Assembly: GCA_023457715.1 (NCBI GenBank)
Contig: JAEWKR010000015.1
Coordinates: forward strand, 1 to 21,813
DNA length: 21,813 nucleotides
Reading direction: 5' to 3'
DNA from: Verrucomicrobiota bacterium
Lineage (GTDB): Bacteria; Verrucomicrobiota; Verrucomicrobiia; Opitutales; Opitutaceae
Part shown: piece after piece, positions 15,531 to 21,813 of the stretch
How the letters are laid out: each line of letters begins with the position of its first letter
Position numbering within the stretch: position 1 is the first letter of the stretch
Notes under the pieces: generated by a model
What the model was told of the DNA's origin: nothing
The model's input: the letters and a program-made list of their open reading frames with translations, nothing else
The model's database searches: none
Translations under genes and position numbers: made by a program

Positions 15531-15725
15531 TCAGCTGGGCGGCCAGACTCCCTCGTTGCCTTTGACGCCTCCGTTCTCGCTGCCGGTATCCGGCGCCATG
15601 GAGAGCAGAAGGGACGAATGGTGAGACCCCTCGGCCAAGGGATCGAGTGAGCAGGCCGCGCGGGCCAGTCCGACCGACAGCAACAGGCTGGAGAGCAGCC
15701 CAACAAAGAATCGTTTCGAGTTCAT
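15531..15725 (-). CDS. Small exported peptide; possible YcaO substrate (RiPP precursor-like)
   Basis: This 64-residue product starts MNSKRFF, followed by a hydrophobic core (VGLLSSLLLSVGL, 8-20) and an ARA-A cleavage site (after residue 23), an ordinary Sec signal peptide. C25 lacks a proper lipobox (R at -3). The mature part would be about 41 residues: one cysteine at its second position, a serine cluster (34, 37, 38, 42), then a Gly/Asn stretch (ENGGVKGNEG) ending WPPS. I do not recognise a family. Its stop lies 14 bases before the YcaO start, with a candidate promoter and palindrome upstream, which supports it being a real gene. It could be the substrate of the YcaO protein, a secreted signal, or an unrelated small exported protein. 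A Sec signal is unusual for a RiPP leader. Confidence 0.6.
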   Translation of the reverse strand: MNSKRFFVGLLSSLLLSVGLARAACSLDPLAEGSHHSSLLLSMAPDTGSENGGVKGNEGVWPPS

Positions 15726-15739
15726 GGCCCCAAGGTGCC

Positions 15740-15768
15740 ACTAACCCGACTGATTTCCCATCGCTCAA
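15740..15768 (-). promoter_or_regulatory. Candidate promoter of the peptide-YcaO-kinase operon
   Basis: Read on the minus strand: TTGAGC (15768-15763), 17 bases, then GTTAGT (15745-15740). The -35 is good and the -10 poor, as in activator-dependent promoters. It ends about 14 bases before the ATG at 15725, so the leader would be very short. The -35 directly adjoins the palindrome. Confidence 0.4.
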
Positions 15769-15788
15769 ACTACCGGAATTCCGGTAGT
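15769..15788. promoter_or_regulatory. Perfect 20-bp palindrome, candidate operator
   Basis: The sequence actaccggaattccggtagt equals its own reverse complement. It is in the 151-base divergent region, 44 bases from the peptide start and 89 from the hybrid kinase start, directly upstream of the -35 box. That is where a dimeric activator of the NarL/LuxR type would sit. The response regulator at 19697-20353 is the obvious candidate, by inference only. Confidence 0.6.
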
Positions 15789-15876
15789 CGGGGCGCCCCC
15801 AGGAGGGGGACTTTATCGGTGAACAAGGTTAAAAATCTGTCGCCAGCCGCCGGCGTTCTCCCCATAACGGCGCGTC

Positions 15877-18800
15877 GTGGGTGATTCCGGCAGACGCTTC
15901 CTTTCCGCCGTCTGGGTGGCGTTTCTCAGCCTCAGCACATTCGCTGCGGTCCCGCCCGTCGTGCCCGGTTTCCCCGTCATCACGAACTACGGTGCGCCCG
16001 AGATTCCCACGCGGCCGTATGCGTATGCCATGAAGCAGGCTCCGGATGGCCGCCTGATTGTCGGCGGTTATGACGTGATGACGTTTGACGGCGTCACCTG
16101 GTCGAACCACCCGATGGACGGGGTGCTGGGTGTGATGGACATCGATTTCGATCAGACCGGGAGGATGTGGATTGCAGCGGAAGGCGATGTTGGCTGGGTG
16201 GAGACACCGGTCGGGCAACCGTGGCGGTTTCACTCGCTCCGTCCGCACCTGCGCCCAGACGAGGCGATACAAGGCCTGGTCGTGACCATGGAGGCGGCCG
16301 CACAGGGCCGCGTCGCGTTTTTGACGCTCACGCGCATCTACCTGTGGGATGGCAAGAATATGCGCTCATGGCCGTTCGAGTTGGGGCACCACCGCCTTTA
16401 CACGCTCGACGGCGAGTTCTATGTGCATGACCTCAAGGTCGGCTTGTTTCACCTCACCGGGGAGGGACTGAGGCCCGCCTCCCTAAGCCGGTTCGAGGTG
16501 AACGCTCCGGAGGACGTTCGTTGGATTCATAGCGATGGGCTGGCGTCGGTGGTGACACAGAATGGGCGGCTGATCGTCAACGTCGGGGGCCAGCGACGGG
16601 AACTGCCCGCTGAAACCTCCGCGCTTTTGCTCGAACGGGGAGCGGCGACGTCCTTCGCAGGGCCTGACGGGCGGATTGCCTTGTTCACCTATCCCCCCTT
16701 GGGACTCGCGGTGGTCGGATCCGACGACCGCTTGGAGCAAATCATCACCGAGGACGAGGGTCTGGCGAAGCTGCGGGCCGTCTTCGGCGACCCGAATGGC
16801 TTCATCTGGATCGCGGCAGAAACAGGACTCCAGCGGATTCAGGTGGATCCTCGGACGCGGCTTTACGACGAACGTGCGGGGCTGCCCGCGACCCCCTACC
16901 AGGAGATCGCCGCCACGCGCGAGGCCGTCGCCGCCGGGATCTCCAGCCTTCTCTTTGTCGGCGACGCTTCGGGCCGCTCTTTCCGCCGAATCGACGATCC
17001 GCCCCGGCAGCGTTCGGTGGCTGCGGTCGAAGCCGATGGCGACTCCTTCCTGGTGAGCCGTGGCGGCGAACTTCTCCGGGTCAACCCGTTGGGCGAAATG
17101 AAGGTCATTGCAACTCCGGGGGCGGCGGCGGAGGCCGTCCAACGCTCGCGGATCAAACCCGAACAGATTCTGCTCGGGCTCTACGACCTGACGATTGTCG
17201 CACATTCCGAGAGCCGCGGTTTGGAGACGATCGTCAAAGACGTGCCCGTCGTCGCCGCCTCATTGGCGGAAGATTCGGACGGCAGATTGTGGATCGGCAC
17301 CGACTCACAGGGCATTTTCGTCGCCGCCGCGCCCCAGGGAGCGAATCCAGCGATCCCAACCCGCCCGGACCCGGAGAGTGGATTGCCGGAAATCACCGGC
17401 CAGGTGTACGTACGCGCCTCAGCCGCCGGGGATATTGTCGTCGTTGCCGATAAGGGAGGCTGGGCAAAAGCCGCTGGCGAAGCCCGCTTTCGCCCAATCC
17501 TGAACTACCCGGATCGTCCGTTGGCCACCTGCGCTGATTTCGTACCCGACGGGAGCCTCTGGATCGTCCACGACGTCACCCCGGAGCTGCCCGCCACCGT
17601 CGCCCGCATCAGCCGGGGTCCCGCCGGCTGGTCCTGGTCGCCGCATGCCATTCCGGATCTCGGCGTGATTGGCCCCCCCTGCGCGCTCGCTGCCGTCGAG
17701 GCCGATCCGGGGCGCATCGTGCTCTGGGTCGCAGGCAGCCGTTCGATCCTGCGGCACGAAGTCACCGCCGGCCCGCAGGCCCCCACGCCGGCATCACCGC
17801 GCCTGCGGGGACACGCCCGGCTGGCGGACGGCGCGGTGGCGCTTCTGCCGGCTGCCCTGCCCTTTGCGACCGAAGCCCTGGCGTTCGAGTACTCGCCCGC
17901 ACACTTCGGTGGGGGTTCCGAGCTTCGGTTCGAGACTCTCGTCGAAGGCGTCGATCGTGACTGGCAGCCTCCAACCCGAGACGGCCGCCGGGAACTCAGC
18001 GGTCTCCGCGATGGCCGCTATTTGTTCAAGGTGCGCGCGGTCGTCGAGACCGGGATGCGCAGTGAGCCGACGGTGCTCGCGTTCGAGGTGCTGCCGCCGT
18101 GGTGGCGCACGAAGACCGCGCTCTGGCTCGAGGCCGCCGGTCTCCTCGTCGTGGTTCTGGCCGGCCTGCAGTGGCGTACGCGCGCCCTGCGCGAACGCGC
18201 TCGGGTGCTGGAGCAAAAGGTCCAGGTGCGCACGGAGGAACTCGTGGCCGCGAACGCGGCGAAGACGCAGTTTGTGGCCAACATGAGCCACGACATCCGC
18301 AATCCGCTCAACGGCATCGTTGGCATAACGCTCGCGCTGGATGAGACTCCGCTGGATGGACAGCAGCGGGAATTGGTTTCCACGCTGCGCGAGTGCACCA
18401 CTTACCTCTCCTCGCTCGTCGACGACGTGCTCGACTTTGCGAGCATCGAAGCCGGCAAGGTCGAGCTGCGAACCGCTCCGTTCGCCCCCAATGATCTGCT
18501 CAATTCCGTCGTCAGCACGCTTCGCGCCCAAACGGCAGAGGCGTCCGCGGCCGTGGTCATCGAGGCGGATCCGGAGCTGCCGCCGTTGCTGCAGGGCGAC
18601 GCGGGGCGCATCCAGCAAATCCTGGTCAACTTCGTTTCCAACGCGCTGAAATACGCCCCGGGGCACATCCGGCTGGCGGCCGCCCTGCCCTCCGGCGCGC
18701 CGGGCGAGATCGAGTTCTCCGTGGCCGACGAGGGCCCCGGCCTGGACCCTGCCGAGCAGGCTGCCCTTTTCACCAAGTTCTCCCGGCTGAAGTCCGCCCG

Positions 18801-19740
18801 TGAACGGCATATTCCCGGAACCGGACTGGGGCTCGCGTCATGCCGCCTGCTCGCCGATGCGATGGGCGGATCCGTCGGCGTGGATAGCGTCCCCGGCCGC
18901 GGCTCGCGGTTCTTCCTGCGGCTGCCGCTGAACCCGTTCACGGAAATTGCACCCATCGCGGACGGTCTGGAATTCGCCCCCACGACCATCCTGCTGGTGG
19001 AGGACACCGACTACAACGCCCTCGCCGCACGCGCGGTCTTGCGCAGGCTGGGCCTGACGTGCGATCGGGCGGCCACGGGCGAGGAGGCGATCCGGATGTT
19101 CGCCGAAAAGCGGCACGCCATCGTCCTGCTCGACCGCAACCTCCCGGACCTCGACGGCACCGAGGTGGCCCGGCGTATCCGGGAGCTCGAGACCGACGGC
19201 CTGCGGGCGCTCCTCCTGGCGGTTACCGCCTACGCGACGGCGGAGGACCGGCAGCTCTGCATTGACGCCGGGATGGACGCCTTCGTCGGCAAACCGCTCA
19301 CCCCCGAGAAGCTGCGCAAGGCGCTTCTTTCCGGCGCGGGTCCGCTTGCGGCCCCGGGCGCCCACGCCGACGCCCCGCTGGCGAGCGCGCCGGCCGTCCC
19401 GCCGCTCGATTTCAGCATCCTCAACTACCTCGCCGAGGGCACTCCCGGCGGGTTGGCGGCGCAGGCCGAACGCTTTATTGGCGAGCTGCGCCAGGCTCAC
19501 CAGGCGGTGCAGTCCGCGGCGGGAACCGTGGACCTCGTCCTTGCCGATGCCGCCCACCGGCTCCTGGGCAGCGCCCGGATGATTTCAGCCCAACGCCTGA
19601 CCACCCTGTGCTCGGAGTTGGAGGACGCGGCGCGCCGCCGCGAGGAACCCGCCGTCCGCTCCCTGCTCCCTCAGGTCGCCGCCGAAGTGGACCACCTCAC
19701 GGCAGCAATGCGTCGTCATTCCGGGGTGGCGCCAGTGTAA
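15877..19740 (+). CDS. Propeller-type hybrid sensor kinase with Y_Y_Y, HisKA, HATPase, REC and HPt
   Basis: This 1287-residue one-protein phosphorelay begins with a signal peptide (about 1-23). A periplasmic beta-propeller follows (about 30-650), with repeats such as DQTGRMWIAAEGDVGWV, DPNGFIWIAAETGLQRI and DSDGRLWIGTDSQGIFV. A Y_Y_Y domain (about 665-735) and one membrane helix (about 747-767) come next. The cytoplasmic part has H805 (MSHDIRNPLNG), an ATPase domain (about 905-1025; NFVSNALKYAP, DEGPGLDP, GTGLGLAS), a receiver with D1086 (LLDRNLPDLDG) and an HPt domain with H1227 (AHRLLGSARM). In Bacteroidetes this architecture senses polysaccharide fragments, but the ligand here is unknown. 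The GTG at 15877 is the first start after an in-frame stop at 15865. The gene is divergent from the peptide-YcaO operon, and its last 44 bases overlap the opposing response regulator. Confidence 0.93.
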   Translation: MGDSGRRFLSAVWVAFLSLSTFAAVPPVVPGFPVITNYGAPEIPTRPYAYAMKQAPDGRLIVGGYDVMTFDGVTWSNHPMDGVLGVMDIDFDQTGRMWIAAEGDVGWVETPVGQPWRFHSLRPHLRPDEAIQGLVVTMEAAAQGRVAFLTLTRIYLWDGKNMRSWPFELGHHRLYTLDGEFYVHDLKVGLFHLTGEGLRPASLSRFEVNAPEDVRWIHSDGLASVVTQNGRLIVNVGGQRRELPAETSALLLERGAATSFAGPDGRIALFTYPPLGLAVVGSDDRLEQIITEDEGLAKLRAVFGDPNGFIWIAAETGLQRIQVDPRTRLYDERAGLPATPYQEIAATREAVAAGISSLLFVGDASGRSFRRIDDPPRQRSVAAVEADGDSFLVSRGGELLRVNPLGEMKVIATPGAAAEAVQRSRIKPEQILLGLYDLTIVAHSESRGLETIVKDVPVVAASLAEDSDGRLWIGTDSQGIFVAAAPQGANPAIPTRPDPESGLPEITGQVYVRASAAGDIVVVADKGGWAKAAGEARFRPILNYPDRPLATCADFVPDGSLWIVHDVTPELPATVARISRGPAGWSWSPHAIPDLGVIGPPCALAAVEADPGRIVLWVAGSRSILRHEVTAGPQAPTPASPRLRGHARLADGAVALLPAALPFATEALAFEYSPAHFGGGSELRFETLVEGVDRDWQPPTRDGRRELSGLRDGRYLFKVRAVVETGMRSEPTVLAFEVLPPWWRTKTALWLEAAGLLVVVLAGLQWRTRALRERARVLEQKVQVRTEELVAANAAKTQFVANMSHDIRNPLNGIVGITLALDETPLDGQQRELVSTLRECTTYLSSLVDDVLDFASIEAGKVELRTAPFAPNDLLNSVVSTLRAQTAEASAAVVIEADPELPPLLQGDAGRIQQILVNFVSNALKYAPGHIRLAAALPSGAPGEIEFSVADEGPGLDPAEQAALFTKFSRLKSARERHIPGTGLGLASCRLLADAMGGSVGVDSVPGRGSRFFLRLPLNPFTEIAPIADGLEFAPTTILLVEDTDYNALAARAVLRRLGLTCDRAATGEEAIRMFAEKRHAIVLLDRNLPDLDGTEVARRIRELETDGLRALLLAVTAYATAEDRQLCIDAGMDAFVGKPLTPEKLRKALLSGAGPLAAPGAHADAPLASAPAVPPLDFSILNYLAEGTPGGLAAQAERFIGELRQAHQAVQSAAGTVDLVLADAAHRLLGSARMISAQRLTTLCSELEDAARRREEPAVRSLLPQVAAEVDHLTAAMRRHSGVAPV

Positions 19741-20353
19741 ACCCACGATCGCGCGCGTAGCGCACGAGCTCGGTCGTCCCGGAAAGTCCCAGTTTGCGGA
19801 TCGCATGCAGCCGGTGAGTTGCGACCGTCTGTTCCGAGATCCCCAGTCGCCGCGCAATTTCGTCGTCGCGCAGGGACTGCCCCACCAGGGCAACGATCGT
19901 CTGCTCGCGTTTTCCCAGCACCTTGTCGAAGGCATCGGGATCCTTGTGCCGCCGCGCCTGGATCTGCCGGAACATCTCCGAAAAGGCCGGCTTCCCCGCC
20001 TCCACGGCCCGGATCGCCGCCTTGAGCGAATCGATGCTGTTGCTGTTCTTGTCGACGAACCCCTGCACGCCGGCCCGCTCGGCGCGGTAAACCGTGAAGT
20101 CGTCGCAGTGTGACGAGAGCACCAGCACGCCAACGTCCGGTTGCCCGGCGCGGATCTGTTCGAGGACGCCGAAGCCGTCGACTTTGGGGAGATGCAGGTC
20201 GAGCAGCACCAAGTCCGGCCTGGTCTCGCCGACCAGTTCCACGGCTGTTTCGCCGTCGGCGGCCTCACCGACCACGGAGTGTTTCAGATCCTCGCACACT
20301 TTGCGCAGGACCTCGCGGAACATGAAATGATCTTCGATGATGACGATTCGCAC
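19697..20353 (-). CDS. NarL/FixJ-type response regulator
   Basis: This 218-residue protein has a receiver at 1-125, with acidic pocket E7-D8, phosphoacceptor D52 (LLDLHLPKVDG) and switch lysine K102. A LuxR-type helix-turn-helix follows at about 145-205 (EIARRLGISEQTVATHRLHAIRKLG). Such proteins dimerise on phosphorylation and bind inverted repeats. It starts with GTG at 20353, directly before the canonical first strand. Its stop lies inside the 3' end of the hybrid kinase gene, on the opposite strand. The HPt domain of that kinase is the natural phosphodonor, and the 20-bp palindrome at 15769 a natural target, though neither link is shown by sequence. The tail after residue 205 (TLAPPRNDDALLP) is encoded by the overlap. 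Confidence 0.93.
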   Translation of the reverse strand: MRIVIIEDHFMFREVLRKVCEDLKHSVVGEAADGETAVELVGETRPDLVLLDLHLPKVDGFGVLEQIRAGQPDVGVLVLSSHCDDFTVYRAERAGVQGFVDKNSNSIDSLKAAIRAVEAGKPAFSEMFRQIQARRHKDPDAFDKVLGKREQTIVALVGQSLRDDEIARRLGISEQTVATHRLHAIRKLGLSGTTELVRYARDRGFTLAPPRNDDALLP

Positions 20354-20391
20354 GACAGGAACGCAGCTCCGCGGACCTACGACTCGTCTCC

Positions 20392-20420
20392 CGTATAGAA
20401 GTGCCGTGGCCCCGTTGCCA
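20392..20420 (-). promoter_or_regulatory. Weak candidate promoter of the response regulator
   Basis: Read on the minus strand: TGGCAA (20420-20415), 17 bases, then TATACG (20397-20392), ending 39 bases before the GTG start. The -10 matches consensus at 4 of 6 and the -35 at only 3 of 6. The rest of the spacer 20354-20540 shows a TTCG-loop hairpin (agtccc/gggatt, about 20508-20523) and no gene. Confidence 0.25.
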
Positions 20421-20540
20421 GTCCGGTCTACGTCACCTCGCGCCGGTTCTTGAGACCTTTTCGCCGGCCACCAGAGGCTCCGCCACCGCTCCGTAGCAAA
20501 GCTTTGAGTCCCTTCGGGGATTGGTTAGGGCGGGGACGGT

Positions 20541-21278
20541 TCAGGTCAGAATCAACTTCAATCCGGCCACCGTCAGCACCGCCGCCAGCAGTCGTTTCAC
20601 GACGAGCGGCGCGAACCGACGGCTCCCCATGAACGAGCCGGCGTACCCACCCACGATCGCGCCGGCAAGCAACACCCAGGTGAAGCCCGGCAAATGGGGT
20701 GAGTTCGCGAAATTGCCCAGCAGTCCCGCCGCCGAGTTCAGGAGGATGAACAGGGCCGACACTGCCGCCGCCTCCTTGGTCCGCGCCCAGTGGAGGAGCA
20801 AGAGCAAGGGCGTGAGGAAAATGCCTCCCCCTGTCCCCGTCAGTCCCGAGAGGAACCCGAGACCGGCGCCCGCCACCAACGCGATCCACAGGGCAGGCTG
20901 CTGCGTTGGCGTGTCATCGCTTCCCGGCTTGGCGAAAAACCGCAACGCGGAGAAAAGCAGCACGACGCCGATGCAGACCTGGAGGATGTGGTTCGGCACC
21001 CGCAGGTAACCGCCCACGTACGCCATCGGCACGGACAACACGGCAAACGGCCAGAACAGCCGCCACCGAAAGTGTCCCGCGCGCCAGAACTGCCACGTGC
21101 CGAGCGCTGCGACGAAGATGTTCAGCACCAGCGCCACCGGCCGGATTGTCGTGGCGGCGATGCCCGCGAGGGACATGACCGCGATGTAGCCTGAAGCCCC
21201 GGCGTGCCCAACTGACCCGTAAAGGAACGCGATCACAAGAACCGCGGAGGCGAGCAGGACCAGCTCGGTTAAAGGCAT
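20541..21278 (-). CDS. TauE/SafE-type membrane permease
   Basis: This 245-residue protein has about eight hydrophobic segments in two halves (about 4-26, 30-60, 72-92, 98-114, 130-145, 150-163, 173-190, 200-245). The family's glycine-rich motifs are present: YGSVGHAGASGY (20-31) near the N-terminus and GLTGTGGGIFLTP (145-157) in the second half. The family (PF01925) exports sulfite, sulfoacetate or other organosulfur anions, and many members are unassigned. The ATG at 21278 begins the first membrane segment. An upstream in-frame ATG at 21359 would add 27 unlikely residues. The gene is divergent from tRNA-Glu, with nothing nearby that hints at the substrate. Confidence 0.87.
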   Translation of the reverse strand: MPLTELVLLASAVLVIAFLYGSVGHAGASGYIAVMSLAGIAATTIRPVALVLNIFVAALGTWQFWRAGHFRWRLFWPFAVLSVPMAYVGGYLRVPNHILQVCIGVVLLFSALRFFAKPGSDDTPTQQPALWIALVAGAGLGFLSGLTGTGGGIFLTPLLLLLHWARTKEAAAVSALFILLNSAAGLLGNFANSPHLPGFTWVLLAGAIVGGYAGSFMGSRRFAPLVVKRLLAAVLTVAGLKLILT

Positions 21279-21401
21279 GAGCCACAACACACTGGCCCGC
21301 GGTGCCCCTGCAAGCGAACAAAGCTCCGTCTGACCGCGGCATTCCTGCCCACTCCACACTTGACGCCCGCGCGGAAACCCAGACCGTAGACCGCTCAGTC
21401 C

Positions 21402-21476
21402 GCCCTCATCGTCTATCGGTTAGGACAGGAGATTCTCAATCTTCAAAGCGGGGTTCGATTCCCCGTGGGGGCGCCA
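21402..21476 (+). tRNA. tRNA-Glu (anticodon CTC), CCA encoded
   Basis: Acceptor arm GCCCTCA (21402-21408) pairs with TGGGGGC (21466-21472), with one G-U. The D arm contains GTCTATCGGTTAGGAC. Anticodon stem GGAGA/TCTTC encloses the loop TTCTCAA, giving anticodon CTC for GAG. The T arm CGGGG-TTCGATT-CCCCG is perfect. The discriminator is G, and CCA (21474-21476) is encoded. The bases match the bacterial tRNA-Glu pattern. Its last 19 bases are repeated downstream. Confidence 0.93.
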
Positions 21477-21485
21477 ATTTATTTG

Positions 21486-21511
21486 CCGCGCGTAGGTTCG
21501 TCCTACCGCGG
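21486..21511 (+). terminator. Terminator-like hairpin after tRNA-Glu
   Basis: Stem ccgcg-(c bulge)-gtagg pairs with cctac-cgcgg around loop ttcgt, ten pairs in all, followed by ctttcattt. It begins ten bases after the CCA end, a position typical for ending a tRNA transcript. Confidence 0.65.
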
Positions 21512-21520
21512 CTTTCATTT

Positions 21521-21813
21521 ACACGCCGCGGGGAAGCGAACCCCGCCGCGGGGTTTGACGGAGCGAGTCCGCGAGCGGAGATGGGACCGCCGCAGGCGGG
21601 GGGCGTAGCCCCGAGCGCAGCGAGCCATTCCCCGTGGGGGCGCCACTTTCGAAACGCCGGATTATCTTAGGATAACCCGGCGTTTTCATTTCCACACGCC
21701 GCGGGGAAGCGAACCCCGCCGCGGGGTTTGACGGAGCGAGTCCGCGAGCGGAGATGGGACCGCCGCAGGCGGGGGGCGTAGCCCCGAGCGCAGCGAGCCA
21801 TTCCCCGTGGGGG
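21521..21813. repeat. tRNA-tail repeat array (two 120-base identical units, open at window end)
   Basis: Bases 21521-21640 and 21694-21813 are identical over 120 bases. Each unit ends in attccccgtgggggcgcca, the last 19 bases of the tRNA-Glu gene (21458-21476); these lie at 21627-21645 and, cut off by the window, at 21800-21813. Each unit is packed with small palindromes: ggggaagcgaacccc, ccgccgcaggcgg and ggggcgtagcccc. Spacing is 169 then 173 bases. No open frame is present. The array probably continues beyond the window. Confidence 0.88.
21653..21684 (+). terminator. Second terminator-like hairpin, inside the array
   Basis: Stem aacgccgg pairs with ccggcgtt, then an a/c mismatch, then ttatc pairs with gataa around loop ttag; tttcattt follows. 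It starts seven bases after the second CCA, the same place as the first hairpin but with an unrelated sequence. Confidence 0.65.

Noticed and set aside
15517..15768. Longer start for the YcaO protein, which would swallow the small peptide gene
   Set aside because: The extra 84 residues are Arg/Gly/Gln-rich with no motif and are out of frame with the signal-peptide gene. The ATG at 15516 has GGA at a suitable distance.
21360..21401. Promoter of tRNA-Glu starting from TTGACG at 21360
   Set aside because: The -35 is good, but no acceptable -10 appears at 16-18 bases (accgta, ccgtag). I could not place it with confidence.
21521..21813. CRISPR array after the tRNA
   Set aside because: The repeats are 120 bases long, with only about 50 bases between, and are palindrome mosaics ending in tRNA sequence.

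Overview
This window is high-GC bacterial chromosome. The packed genes lack obvious Shine-Dalgarno sites. They are separated by spacers full of short palindromes, attcgtgtcc/ttaaccacgaat words and purine/pyrimidine tracts. That combination fits a Verrucomicrobiota genome of the Opitutaceae type. This is an inference from style; the window has no rRNA or marker gene that proves it.

Left part (1-8335): a dispersed repeat copy; a minus-strand operon with stop/start overlaps (maf, a TonB-like energy transducer, an RluA-family pseudouridine synthase); an 800-bp repeat-rich spacer; nadE (glutamine-dependent NAD+ synthetase, +); a small BON-domain lipoprotein (-); an AI-2E-family membrane protein (+); leuB (+); and a 149-bp inverted-repeat element whose partial copy opens the window. 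Middle part (8442-12593): a ROK sugar kinase (-), an exported beta-lactamase-fold serine hydrolase (-) and a divergent exported subtilisin-like protease (+).

The most unusual part is 12669-20353. On the minus strand, a 64-residue peptide with an export signal is followed 14 bases later by a compact stand-alone YcaO-domain protein, then 31 bases later by a REC-PAS-kinase-REC protein. Divergent to them is a 1287-residue hybrid kinase with a signal peptide, propeller repeats, Y_Y_Y domain, kinase, receiver and HPt. It meets a NarL-type response regulator tail to tail. A perfect 20-bp palindrome lies in the divergent intergenic region, directly against a candidate -35 box of the peptide promoter. 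My reading is a regulated, YcaO-modified secreted peptide system with its own phosphorelay. The genes and order are seen; the shared function is inferred.

Right end (20541-21813): a TauE/SafE-type permease (-) and a tRNA-Glu(CTC). After the tRNA comes an array in which the last 19 bases of the tRNA gene recur at about 170-base spacing, joined to an exact 120-base repeat and separated by different terminator hairpins. The array runs off the window.
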